Positions 12,146 through 20,774 of a DNA stretch of 64,000 bases are shown piece after piece. The notes under the pieces are model-generated. The model searched no databases, had not been told where the DNA came from, and was given only the letters and a program-made list of their open reading frames with translations. The DNA is from Buttiauxella noackiae ATCC 51607 (lineage in GTDB: Bacteria; Pseudomonadota; Gammaproteobacteria; Enterobacterales; Enterobacteriaceae), in NCBI RefSeq assembly GCF_001654865.1, contig NZ_LXEO01000017.1, forward strand, positions 248,001 to 312,000, given 5' to 3'. The translations under genes and the position numbers were made by a program. How positions within the stretch are numbered: the first letter of the stretch is position 1; each line of letters begins with the position of its first letter.

Positions 12146-13351
12146 TTACCAATACAGACTCCACACCTGCCGCACACGTATAAGTGCTTCAAGATAGAAA
12201 TAGTCTCCCCAACTACAACACTCATCGACACCTTTGCCGCTCGCCATGTGATACACAGAATGTTTCAGCAAGCCTTCACATGGCTCATCGTCCCGCGCCA
12301 GATAGTTATCAGTAAGCGACTGGATAATACGCAGTGCCATCTCCTCATAATGGGCGCGATGTTCATCCAGTACCGGCAGCGTTTTCACCAATTCCAACAA
12401 GCCGCAGGCGGTAATCGCCGCTGCTGAACTGTCGCGCACCGCATCGCTGCCCAACAATGAAAGATCCCAGTGGCAAACATCATCTTCTGGCAAACGATTG
12501 ATGAAGTAATGCGCAAGGCTACGGGTGAGGTCCACCATGCTTTTATCACCGGTGTATAAATAAGTGAGCAAGAAACCATAAATCCCCCACGCTTGCCCAC
12601 GCGACCAACATGAGGTGTCGCTATAGCCCTGATGCGTATTACCAAATCGCGGCTCACCGGTTATTACATCCATATAATAAGTATGGAATGTTGAGGCATC
12701 CGGGCGAACGATATACTTCGCGGCCTGCTGCGCATGTGCGGTCGCGGCCTGTGCGTAGCGCGCATCTCCCGTTTGCTGACTTGCCCAATAAAGCAGCGGA
12801 AGGTTCATATTACAGTCAATAATCATCCTCCCCTGTTGTTCTGGATCATTCAAATCCCCCCAGGCCTGGATGATTTTCGCCACCGGGTTATAGCGCTCCA
12901 TCAAAATATCAGCAGCTTGCAGTGCGATTTGACGGGCTGTTTCATTGCCGGTTAAACGCCAGGCATTTACGCACGACAGCGTATAAAGAAAACCCAGGTC
13001 ATGAGTGGCTGTTTCGATACGTTTGTCTAAACGTTCCGCAAAAGATGGCAAATAGTGCTCTGCCGCCTGGCGATATTTGTCATCTCCAGTCATTTCCCAC
13101 GCAAGCCACAGTTGGCCAGGCCAGAAGCTAGTCGTCCACTCAACATTGTCGGTCGGCTGCCATTTACCCCCTTCACATGCTTCGTTAGGGAATTTGTTCC
13201 CGACGATGGCAATCGTCTTATCCAACTTTTTGGTCACGCTATTAAGCGCATGATCAAGCTTATGTTTTAGGGCCAGACGGTCTACCTGATGCAATTCAAT
13301 AGGGCGCAGTGGCTCGGTCACCACATTTTCAGTGACTAAATTACAGGTCAT
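12146..13351 (-). CDS. GH88 unsaturated glucuronyl hydrolase
   Basis: Cytoplasmic enzyme (401 aa, no signal peptide) that removes 4,5-unsaturated uronic acid from the non-reducing end of oligosaccharides made by polysaccharide lyases. The family catalytic aspartates are visible: Asp118 in THDLGF and Asp179 in MIIDCNMNLPLLYW. SCWSRGQAWGIYGF and CCSWGDYFYLEAL also match the alpha6/alpha6-barrel family. The product cyclises to 4-deoxy-5-keto uronate. The ATG start follows AAAGGAAA. It lies 14 bp after the symporter gene and before the DJ-1 gene. The preferred oligosaccharide cannot be deduced. Confidence 0.92.
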   Translation of the reverse strand: MTCNLVTENVVTEPLRPIELHQVDRLALKHKLDHALNSVTKKLDKTIAIVGNKFPNEACEGGKWQPTDNVEWTTSFWPGQLWLAWEMTGDDKYRQAAEHYLPSFAERLDKRIETATHDLGFLYTLSCVNAWRLTGNETARQIALQAADILMERYNPVAKIIQAWGDLNDPEQQGRMIIDCNMNLPLLYWASQQTGDARYAQAATAHAQQAAKYIVRPDASTFHTYYMDVITGEPRFGNTHQGYSDTSCWSRGQAWGIYGFLLTYLYTGDKSMVDLTRSLAHYFINRLPEDDVCHWDLSLLGSDAVRDSSAAAITACGLLELVKTLPVLDEHRAHYEEMALRIIQSLTDNYLARDDEPCEGLLKHSVYHMASGKGVDECCSWGDYFYLEALIRVRQVWSLYW

Positions 13352-13365
13352 AACGTTTCCTTTAA

Positions 13366-14646
13366 TTAATGTTTTGCCGGCTCAACCGGTGCGGTGTCTA
13401 AAGCGGATAAGAACGTATTGGATTCATCGCGTTTTGACTGGCAGCGCGAGAGGGTGAAAGCGGAAATCAGGGTGAATATCAGTGCGCAACATCCCATTAT
13501 TAAGTAGGTGTGCTCGAAGCCGATTTTGTCGTACAGGTAACCCGCAGGCGGTGCCACCACAACCGATCCAACATAAATCATCGCCTGATAACCCAGTAAA
13601 TACATGGTGGCATTGATTTTCTTATGGAAATGCTCGGCGATATATTTGAAGACCGAAATGAGCAACAGAGCAATTTCAACACCATAGAACGGTTTGATGA
13701 TTGAAATCACCAACGGGTCACTGGTCAGCCCCGAAGCGATCAGGCGTAAACCCACTACGCAGCCGCACAACAACAACCCTTTTTTAGCACCATAGTGATT
13801 CACCAGCAGCGGGATGAACATCATCATCACGAACTCCATGCCGGACTGTACTGTGCTCAGGTAGCCATACCACGCATTGCCCTGCTCTTTAGTATCGAAG
13901 AAAGAGACGAAGTAACGTGGGAATTGCTGTTCGGCAACGAACATCATCCACGCGACACCTGCCACATACAGGCTGAACATCCAGAACTTGCGGTTTTTCA
14001 GTAGCATCAAAACATCAGCGAAAACGATTTTGTTCGCTGAAATCACATTGTTATTACGCAGTTGTTCATCACCAATTTTCAGGCTAATCAGCACCAACAG
14101 CATTAATACGGAGGTGGTACTACTGACAATGAAGTTGGCCAGTGGCGTATAGTTGAAAAGCAGGCCTGAAACCGATGCTGCCATTGCCCAACCGAGCGAT
14201 CCCCACATACGAATGCGCCCAAATTCCAGGCCATACAATCGGCTAAAGCGATCGGCATAAGATTCGGAAGCCGCAACACCTGCGTACCAGCCGAGGCTCA
14301 GATAAAAAGCACCGATCACAATGCCAAAAGTGGTATGCGTCAGCAGCAACGGTTGATAAACCGTGACAAAGAACGGAGCCATCAGTGCAGAAATCGCGCA
14401 GACAAAATAGAGCAGCCACTTGCTCATACCAATTTTGTCCATGATGTAGCCGTAGACCGGCTTCATGACCACAGCAAAGACGCCATTGATAGCAAAAACA
14501 CTGCCGATGGTGACGCTGTCCAATCCCACTTTCTGGCTTAACCACAGAGCATATAATCCGAAGCTTGAGGACCAGGTGAAAAAGTAGAGAAAGATAAAAC
14601 TGCTCATTTTGATTTGTGCGGTACGCGTTGGTGTCGGGATGTTCAT
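13366..14646 (-). CDS. LacY-like MFS oligosaccharide/proton symporter
   Basis: A 426-residue 12-helix transporter of the oligosaccharide:proton symporter branch (LacY, RafB, CscB). Visible family features are SSFGLYALWLSQKVGLDS, the loop motif KPVYGYIMDKIGMSKW near residue 63, FGRIRMWGSLGWA near 143, and KPFYGVEIALLLISVFKYI. The ATG overlaps the DUF2264 stop as ATGA, so both are translationally coupled. It presumably imports the uronate-containing oligosaccharide processed by the neighbouring enzymes. Substrate is inferred from context only. Confidence 0.88.
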   Translation of the reverse strand: MNIPTPTRTAQIKMSSFIFLYFFTWSSSFGLYALWLSQKVGLDSVTIGSVFAINGVFAVVMKPVYGYIMDKIGMSKWLLYFVCAISALMAPFFVTVYQPLLLTHTTFGIVIGAFYLSLGWYAGVAASESYADRFSRLYGLEFGRIRMWGSLGWAMAASVSGLLFNYTPLANFIVSSTTSVLMLLVLISLKIGDEQLRNNNVISANKIVFADVLMLLKNRKFWMFSLYVAGVAWMMFVAEQQFPRYFVSFFDTKEQGNAWYGYLSTVQSGMEFVMMMFIPLLVNHYGAKKGLLLCGCVVGLRLIASGLTSDPLVISIIKPFYGVEIALLLISVFKYIAEHFHKKINATMYLLGYQAMIYVGSVVVAPPAGYLYDKIGFEHTYLIMGCCALIFTLISAFTLSRCQSKRDESNTFLSALDTAPVEPAKH

Positions 14647-16475
14647 GGGTGTTTCTCCAGAATAAGGAGTTTGCTTTGATTACCCATCACCAGGCGTACA
14701 ACACCCTCGCTGATAATGGCTTGCGGGCAAGATTGCGCTTCAAAATCGTCGCAATCCCCTGCCCAAGTGGCACTGATTAACAGATGTGTGCCGATATTCA
14801 ACTCACCTTGCAGCAACGGCACTGCTGCCCGCTCGGCAAAAAGTAGATTGCTGTTTGGGGGCGTCAGGACTAACTGCGCGCTGCGTGATTTCGGGCTTAA
14901 ACAATAAATGGCGCTGGTATCAGTGGGGGTTGTGAGCAAACAACTCCCCTGCACCATTTGTGTTTGCGGGATTGGACGATTTGGCAGACTAAAACCACCT
15001 TCAGCACAATCGAGTTCGCGCGCCGTTTTGAGGTGATGAACCCGTACTTGCCAGTCGCCCAACGGCAGCAACCAGGTGTCGATACTCACGTCGTGCCACG
15101 GCAGCCAACGGCTGAAAATCATTCCGTCTGCGGTACTGACTTGTTGGCATTCACGGCGCCCACGCCAATAGTTATCTTTCTCGGATAACAACAACATTGA
15201 GTCAGGTGCCGCATGGTTTAGCCCGTAACGACCACGCTCAATGGTGAATCCATAGCGGGTTGAATAGGCAAATTTGCAGTATTTAGCTTCAGTATTAACG
15301 AAGTTATTTAGCTCAAGTTGCCCGGATGTCAGCATCCATAAATGGTGCTTTTGATGAACCAAAATTTGTGACGCATGGGGAATGCTGTGGGGTGATTCAC
15401 GCACAGGTAACGGCATTTCTTCCGCTTGCCAGAATGCATCTTGTTCGCTCAAAGCCAGCACCAGCATGGTTTTCAGCCCCCAGTAAGGAGAACCCGGCGC
15501 GTTGTAATCTTCCGCCATTATCAGGTTGGGATAGCTATAACCAACACTCAGCACACCGTCACGGTCAAATAACGGCTGTTGCAACCACCAACGCAAGTGA
15601 CGCAATACAATTCCTTTCACCACACCGGGCTCGTAGACTTCCGGACCTGCAAATGCAGCAGCACTCCAGAATGCGGCCTGTGCAAAGCGATAAGTCAGGC
15701 TGCGGCCAAAAGGAATAGCGGCCCCATCGTCGGCAAAGAAATGGATGAAATCTGCGGCAAAGAGTTTTGCGCGCTGGCGTAGTTTTTTACAGCGCTGCGG
15801 GTCAACATCGGCCATTAACCTGGAATAGATAAGCCCGTAGAAATGGAAACCCATCGAAATATAGTAATCGCGCGGGCGGCCAGGCCCGTCTGAATACCAA
15901 CCATCGCCAAGGTAATAGCTCTCCATGGCGGCAAAATGATTTTCCAGAGCCTGGGCATTATTGGGCATTCCACAATGATGGAAACCAACCTGCACCAGAA
16001 TCGGGAAGAAATGCCAGTTATTATCCGGAATATCCTGGTTTTCGCTCTGTTTGAGCCATTGCCAGAGATTGTGTTTTTCTTGCTCATTAAAATGTGCCAG
16101 CACAGGCTGATGCGCGACGGCCAGCAATAATCCGTAGGCCGCCATTTCGACAATACGCTGATCGTAAGGTGCCACTTCACCCCAATAATCCGCATGGTCC
16201 GGATTGGTGCCATTTTTTATTGCCTGAATATAGAAAGAGAAATGTTCAGGCTCACCTCCCCCCGCCAGCAGCGGCGTGACACCCCACAGTAAACGCGAGA
16301 AGGTTTCCATATTTGCAATTTCCTGCCCGTAATGCGCAGTGAAATTAGCCAGATCGATGCGGCTGGCATCTTTTTTAAAGAATGGTGAAACTGCATTTAA
16401 TACTTCATTCGCCAGATTTTGCAGATCGTTCCTGCTTTTCAGAGGGTTATTGAGGGTGATATTTTCAGGTTGCAA
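14643..16475 (-). CDS. DUF2264 protein (GH154-type putative glycoside hydrolase)
   Basis: A 610-residue protein without signal peptide, belonging to DUF2264 (PF10022), which CAZy includes in GH154; characterised members act on beta-glucuronides. Characteristic stretches are ESYYLGDGWYSDGPGRPRDYY near residue 190, FGRSLTYRFAQAAFWSA near 258 and AGSPYWGLKTM-type APGSPYWGLKTM near 334. It is the first gene of the operon with the LacY-like symporter, GH88 and DJ-1 genes, so it probably works in the cytoplasm on imported oligosaccharides. The CRP and KdgR-like sites lie upstream. The exact reaction is unknown. Confidence 0.82.
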   Translation of the reverse strand: MQPENITLNNPLKSRNDLQNLANEVLNAVSPFFKKDASRIDLANFTAHYGQEIANMETFSRLLWGVTPLLAGGGEPEHFSFYIQAIKNGTNPDHADYWGEVAPYDQRIVEMAAYGLLLAVAHQPVLAHFNEQEKHNLWQWLKQSENQDIPDNNWHFFPILVQVGFHHCGMPNNAQALENHFAAMESYYLGDGWYSDGPGRPRDYYISMGFHFYGLIYSRLMADVDPQRCKKLRQRAKLFAADFIHFFADDGAAIPFGRSLTYRFAQAAFWSAAAFAGPEVYEPGVVKGIVLRHLRWWLQQPLFDRDGVLSVGYSYPNLIMAEDYNAPGSPYWGLKTMLVLALSEQDAFWQAEEMPLPVRESPHSIPHASQILVHQKHHLWMLTSGQLELNNFVNTEAKYCKFAYSTRYGFTIERGRYGLNHAAPDSMLLLSEKDNYWRGRRECQQVSTADGMIFSRWLPWHDVSIDTWLLPLGDWQVRVHHLKTARELDCAEGGFSLPNRPIPQTQMVQGSCLLTTPTDTSAIYCLSPKSRSAQLVLTPPNSNLLFAERAAVPLLQGELNIGTHLLISATWAGDCDDFEAQSCPQAIISEGVVRLVMGNQSKLLILEKHP

Positions 16476-16585
16476 GATGTCCTCCCGTCGAGTACGAGAA
16501 AATTATAAGTTGTTGTTATTAATATTTTCTTAGCGCTGGTTATACGCGTTGAAACCAAGAATAGTCGCTTTTATTCCCGGCTCAG

Positions 16586-16601
16586 AGTGAGCCGCATCAC
16601 A
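16586..16601. promoter_or_regulatory. CRP site, DUF2264 operon
   Basis: AGTGAGCCGCATCACA differs at one position from TGTGA-N6-TCACA. It is two bp from the KdgR-like box, an arrangement known from pectin-degradation promoters of enterobacteria. Confidence 0.7.
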
Positions 16602-16603
16602 AA

Positions 16604-16622
16604 AATAAACCGTTATTTCATT
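16604..16622. promoter_or_regulatory. KdgR-like operator, DUF2264 operon
   Basis: AATAAACCGTTATTTCATT fits the KdgR consensus AATRAAAYRNYRTTTYATT with a single mismatch. KdgR represses uronate catabolism genes and is released by 2-keto-3-deoxygluconate, a downstream product of unsaturated uronates. Confidence 0.75.
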
Positions 16623-16703
16623 TTCATTGGCTTTTTTGCTTTTCGCGCGCAATAAATTACAAATGATGGCGTAAAAATTTAAATTTATTGTCCTGGAGGG
16701 AAA

Positions 16704-17570
16704 ATGAGTGAACCACAATTGATGGAGAGAATTACGCTCGACAGCCAGGTGATCTCATTTCACCGTCTGCGAGCGTCCAGCGCCAGGTACTATCACTGGC
16801 ACCAGTGTGTTGAGTTTCTTTATATTTCAAAAGGCTACGGAATCGTCGTGGTGGACAATCAGCATTACACCGCAAGACCCGGGCGGCTTTTTATCTTCCC
16901 ACCGTTTCGGCTGCATAAGGTACATGTCGATGCCAGTGACAAAAACCTCTATCACCGCACCACCATGCACATTGAACACTCTTCTGTTATTAGTACCTTG
17001 CATAGCTTTCCACGCCAACAAGCTCAATTTTCTGCTCTCGCCGCAAGCAACGTCCCCGCACAAATTTACGATTTAAGTGAGCAGGCCGAGTATATGGAAG
17101 TGATTCTCGAGCAGTTCGACAACCTCGACCCTACAGGGCATTCCACCGCCAGTGACGTTGCGTTTATGGTGATGCAAATTATGGCCTTCCTACCCGCTCA
17201 ACCGCAGCTATTGATCCCGCAACAACAAACGGTTGCGTCACGCATCATGCAGTGGGTCGAGAGTCACTACAGTGAGAAATTTTCACTGGACGAGCTGGCG
17301 CAATCCATTGGTTTATCACGCAGCTACACCTCGCGGATTTTCCGTCAACAGACCGGCGGCAGTATTCATGAGTATTTGCTGACCCGACGTATAAAGAAAA
17401 GCTGTGATCTATTGCGCACTTCACCATTAAGTATTGAAGCTATCGCACAGGAGGTAGGGTTTATAGAAGTGACGTACTTCATTACTTGTTTTAAAAAAAT
17501 GATGTCCCAGACACCCTTGCAGTATCGTAAACAGTCACGAGGGCATTCAACTGAAAGACTCAAAATATGA
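16704..17570 (+). CDS. AraC-family transcriptional regulator
   Basis: A 288-residue regulator with an N-terminal cupin-type sensor domain (YYHWHQCVEFLYISKGYG and PGRLFIFPPFRLHKVH, residues ~30-80) and a C-terminal AraC/XylS double helix-turn-helix (FSLDELAQSIGLSRSYTSRIF, then IEAIAQEVGFIEVTYFITCFKKMM). It starts at ATG 16704 behind GGAGG. It is transcribed away from the DUF2264-symporter-GH88-DJ-1 operon and is most likely its substrate-specific activator. The inducer is unknown. Confidence 0.88.
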   Translation: MSEPQLMERITLDSQVISFHRLRASSARYYHWHQCVEFLYISKGYGIVVVDNQHYTARPGRLFIFPPFRLHKVHVDASDKNLYHRTTMHIEHSSVISTLHSFPRQQAQFSALAASNVPAQIYDLSEQAEYMEVILEQFDNLDPTGHSTASDVAFMVMQIMAFLPAQPQLLIPQQQTVASRIMQWVESHYSEKFSLDELAQSIGLSRSYTSRIFRQQTGGSIHEYLLTRRIKKSCDLLRTSPLSIEAIAQEVGFIEVTYFITCFKKMMSQTPLQYRKQSRGHSTERLKI

Positions 17571-17917
17571 TCTGACACAATAATCCATCTAATACAGGAT
17601 TAATTACTCAGTGCTGAATCACAGTTTTAGTCATTTCACTCACGCAATTCAAAATAAATAATTTGGAAGATAATTATTTAATCATTCCTTTTTAATATTT
17701 CCTGTTGAATAACTTTGTAAATAAGAATGAAACGCCAGAATCAACTGTTTCATTAATAACCCTTAAGAGGTATTATTTTTTACAACGCAGTCAGGACGCG
17801 GATTCACAGGACATGACATGGATATAATCTTGTTGTTTTATCTATATGCCCGTCATATTTCATGTAATACAAAATTCTAATTCCATCCCGATATTCCGGC
17901 TCAATAAGGAAATTATC
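17571..17917. other. Intergenic region upstream of ftnB
   Basis: A 347-bp AT-rich spacer between the AraC-type gene and ftnB. It presumably holds the end of the regulator transcript and the ftnB promoter. I see no gene and no clear operator. Confidence 0.5.
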
Positions 17918-18421
17918 ATGGCAACTTCCGGCATGGTTCAAAGTCTCAACCTGCAGATAAATCGTGATTTTTATTCCTCAAATCTCTATTTGCAGTTGAG
18001 TAACTGGTGTTCAGAAAAGAGTTTAACTGGTGCGGCGAATTTTTTAAGAAATCAGGCTCAATGTAATATTACTCAGATGATGCGTATATTTAATTTTATG
18101 AAACAAGCTGGCGGGAATCCCATTGTATGGACGATTGAAGCGCCACAAAGCGAATGCGACTCTTTGGAAGCACTGTTTGAAAAAACGGTTGAAGATTATC
18201 AGCAGCGCTGTGCGACACTGACAAAATTGACTGCTGAAGCAACAGAATTGAGAGATTATTCAATACTCACGTTCCTGAAGAGCATGGATCAGGAACAACA
18301 AGACGAAGGCCTGCTGCTCAACACTATCCTTGATGAAGTACGCAGTGCTCATAAAGCCGGATTGTGTATGAGCCAAACCGATGAGCACCTGACAAATTTA
18401 GTGAATCATCAACAGCATTAA
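17918..18421 (+). CDS. ftnB: Ferritin-like protein FtnB
   Basis: Bacterial ferritin-like protein implicated in iron-sulphur cluster repair and iron storage in enterics. With ATG 17918 (Shine-Dalgarno AAGGA at 17906-17910) the product is 167 aa, exactly the E. coli FtnB length, and it aligns throughout ([43 protein letters not shown]). As in E. coli FtnB, several ferroxidase glutamates of FtnA are replaced. Longer in-frame starts upstream lack a Shine-Dalgarno. It is a backbone gene flanked by accessory blocks. Confidence 0.95.
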   Translation: MATSGMVQSLNLQINRDFYSSNLYLQLSNWCSEKSLTGAANFLRNQAQCNITQMMRIFNFMKQAGGNPIVWTIEAPQSECDSLEALFEKTVEDYQQRCATLTKLTAEATELRDYSILTFLKSMDQEQQDEGLLLNTILDEVRSAHKAGLCMSQTDEHLTNLVNHQQH

Positions 18422-18433
18422 GCCTCATTATGT

Positions 18434-18478
18434 CGGGTAATAAATCAGTTTATTACCCGAGCAATAAACTGATTTATT
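18434..18478. terminator. Bidirectional terminator with two competing hairpins (ftnB / lyase)
   Basis: Hairpin A is CGGGTAATAAA / TTTATTACCCG (18434-18459). A second, mutually exclusive pairing joins AATAAATCAGTTTATT (18439-18454) with its exact reverse complement at 18463-18478. A short T-run follows on the plus strand. It lies between the convergent ftnB and PF05426 lyase genes. Confidence 0.7.
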
Positions 18479-18528
18479 CGCTTTTGTCGCCATTATCGGT
18501 GAATGTTTCTTGCGCTATGCCGCCTTAG

Positions 18529-19665
18529 TTATGCGCACCACATTAACTGTTCACGTAAACTGAGCGTCTCTTCCGGGAAACTCGCCAGCACAACTTTATA
18601 GCGTGCCTTCTCCTTCGGATAGCCGCGCATAGATTGCAGTAACAGCCGTAATGCGCTGTCCCAGACGATGCCCTGTAAATCGCTGTATGGCCACAGATCG
18701 GGGTCTGCAATAAATGGCATCAGATAATCGATCCCCAGTTTCACGCTCCTGCCATCTTGTACTGCATCCCAGCGATCAAATTCGACATGCTCTGCATAAC
18801 GATTAAGCAGCAGATGGGCTTCAAGATTAAATAAGGAATAATGGAATGGCACCGGACGTTCCAGCTCCATCGTCTGTTTTCCTTCCTGGTCGATTTGCGC
18901 AGCCATTCGTTGGGTAATGCCCTGTTGAATAATGCGCGCCACCAGCCCCTTGTCGCCGTAAAATAGGGCATTAGCGGCACGTTGCGCGTCATACCAGGTG
19001 CCGTGGTTGTTATGCCACACGTATTCAGAATGTCCCACATCGCTGTAAAACATCCAGTGGTTGAAGTCCCTGAACCATTGGTGCAAACCAATAATGTCAT
19101 CGGTATCCAGTACACCCGCAGGGCTAATCAAACCAATAGTATCAATCACCATCCATAACAGACGTGTATCGATTAGCCCGGTACCGCGCCCGGAAACAAT
19201 ACCAGGAATAGCCTGGCCATAGTTCAGATGCGGGTTCATACGCGTTTTCTCGTCAAGGAACCAGCACTTGATTTGCTCTGCTGCTGCCTGGGCATATTTA
19301 CGATGCCCGGTAAAATACCAGGCGAGCCCAAGCGTCAAACAGCGTTCACACATGCGGATGATGCGCGTGGTGTCCGTGTCATTATTCTGACATTGCGGAT
19401 TAGTATGCCCGTCACGGCGAATATATGGCAGGCCGTTTGGCCTGCGTGGATTAGGCCACCAATACGTCCCCAGGCTGTAATAATCATGAGGGTCACCACT
19501 CACCGAGCGTAATTTCTTATGCACCACGCTTTCCGGTGGTTGCCCACGAAGTTTATCCGCCTCGCTGACCAGACGCCCCAGCGCCAGTTGCAAAGGAGAA
19601 AAAGGTTGCTGCAGACAACGGCGGGCATTCTCAAGACACGTCACATCCAGGGTGTACAACTTCAT
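18529..19665 (-). CDS. Cytoplasmic alginate-lyase-like (PF05426) polyuronate lyase
   Basis: A 378-residue alpha-toroid lyase of the PF05426 superfamily (PL5/PL38-type, acting on alginate or glucuronan in characterised members). Conserved segments are GDPHDYYSLGTYWWPNP near residue 54, GLPYIRRDGHTNPQ, NYGQAIPGI...GRGTGLID, the catalytic-type WHNNHGTWYD near 214, and FHYSLFNLEAH near 277. There is no signal peptide, so it should act inside the cell. It is the last gene of the ABC-importer operon and a paralogue of the exported enzyme at 24565-25803. Confidence 0.88.
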   Translation of the reverse strand: MKLYTLDVTCLENARRCLQQPFSPLQLALGRLVSEADKLRGQPPESVVHKKLRSVSGDPHDYYSLGTYWWPNPRRPNGLPYIRRDGHTNPQCQNNDTDTTRIIRMCERCLTLGLAWYFTGHRKYAQAAAEQIKCWFLDEKTRMNPHLNYGQAIPGIVSGRGTGLIDTRLLWMVIDTIGLISPAGVLDTDDIIGLHQWFRDFNHWMFYSDVGHSEYVWHNNHGTWYDAQRAANALFYGDKGLVARIIQQGITQRMAAQIDQEGKQTMELERPVPFHYSLFNLEAHLLLNRYAEHVEFDRWDAVQDGRSVKLGIDYLMPFIADPDLWPYSDLQGIVWDSALRLLLQSMRGYPKEKARYKVVLASFPEETLSLREQLMWCA

Positions 19666-19675
19666 CTATCGCTCC

Positions 19676-20764
19676 TTAATGGCATGCTACTCGTTGCCCG
19701 CTTTCGGCATCAAAGATATGAATACCGGTCAGTTTGGGTTGTAGCCATACCGTTTCACCTTCCTGAACATTTAAGCGTTGCTTAAACACCGAGGTAAATG
19801 AACCTCCTCCAGTGTTACAGAACAATTGCATATCAGAACCGGTGTTTTCGATGGCGGTAATGGTCGCTTTTAGTGCCCCGTTACCCTCACCTTCTTCCAC
19901 AACATTGACCTGCTCCGGGCGTATGGCATAAACCACTGTCTGTTGGGGTTTTACCTGCATACCCGGCGGCAAGCTTAGCAGGGAGCTATCGGCGAGGCGC
20001 AGCATCATTTCACCATTTTGCAGCGTGACTTCACCTTTTAACTGATTGATTTCAGGAGAGCCGATGAACCCTGCAACGAATAGATTTGCCGGACGGTCAT
20101 ACAACTCCAGCGGGCTACCAACCTGTTCAATACGCCCTTCACGCAACACCACAATCATCTGCCCCATCGTCATGGCTTCGATTTGGTCATGGGTAACATA
20201 AACCGAGGTTGTTTTCAGGCGGCGGTGCAATTCGCGGATTTCCCCACGAACCTGGGTGCGGAGTTTTGCATCAAGGTTAGAAAGTGGTTCGTCAAACAAA
20301 AACACCTGCGGGTTGCGCACAATCGCACGTCCCATTGCTACACGTTGACGCTGACCACCCGAAAGATCTTTTGGTAAACGATCGAGTAAAACACCTAATC
20401 CCAGAAGATCGGCTGCGGCCTCAACTTTACGGCTGATTTCTGCTTTTGGCAGCTTCGCCATTTTCAACGCGAAGCCCATATTTTCGCGCACGGTCATCTG
20501 CGGATAAAGCGCGTAGCTCTGGAATACCATTGCAATATCACGCAGTTTCGGCTCAACGTCGGTCACATCTTTTTCGTTGATGGCGACCTCACCGCCCGTT
20601 ATCTCCTCAAGTCCGGCAATCATGCGTAATAACGTTGATTTCCCGCAGCCGCTTGGGCCCACCAGCACACAAAACTCGCCGTCAGGGATAGTAAGAGAAA
20701 CATCTTTAATGACATGTGCATCGCCATAAGATTTACAGACATTCTTCAGTACAACGGAACCCAT
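19676..20764 (-). CDS. CUT1-type ABC sugar importer, ATP-binding protein (UgpC/MalK-like)
   Basis: A 362-residue MalK-type ATPase. Walker A is GPSGCGKST near residue 37, the Q-loop is MVFQSYALYP, the signature is DLSGGQRQRVAMGRA, and Walker B is VFLFDEPLSNLDA. A C-terminal OB-type regulatory domain follows (YAIRPEQVNVVEEG). It energises import through the two permeases upstream. It is the fourth gene of the operon SBP-permease-permease-ATPase-lyase. Confidence 0.93.
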   Translation of the reverse strand: MGSVVLKNVCKSYGDAHVIKDVSLTIPDGEFCVLVGPSGCGKSTLLRMIAGLEEITGGEVAINEKDVTDVEPKLRDIAMVFQSYALYPQMTVRENMGFALKMAKLPKAEISRKVEAAADLLGLGVLLDRLPKDLSGGQRQRVAMGRAIVRNPQVFLFDEPLSNLDAKLRTQVRGEIRELHRRLKTTSVYVTHDQIEAMTMGQMIVVLREGRIEQVGSPLELYDRPANLFVAGFIGSPEINQLKGEVTLQNGEMMLRLADSSLLSLPPGMQVKPQQTVVYAIRPEQVNVVEEGEGNGALKATITAIENTGSDMQLFCNTGGGSFTSVFKQRLNVQEGETVWLQPKLTGIHIFDAESGQRVACH

Positions 20765-20774
20765 GAGTTTCTCC

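Larger units (their letters stand above)
16476..16703. promoter_or_regulatory. Divergent promoter region of the DUF2264 operon and araC-type gene
   Basis: The 228-bp spacer contains a CRP-like site (16586-16601) immediately beside a near-consensus KdgR box (16604-16622). It also serves the divergent AraC-family gene, so three regulators may meet here. Confidence 0.7.

Noticed and set aside
12385-12657. 90-codon minus-strand ORF inside the GH88 gene
   Set aside because: Out-of-frame shadow of the GH88 coding sequence on the same strand.
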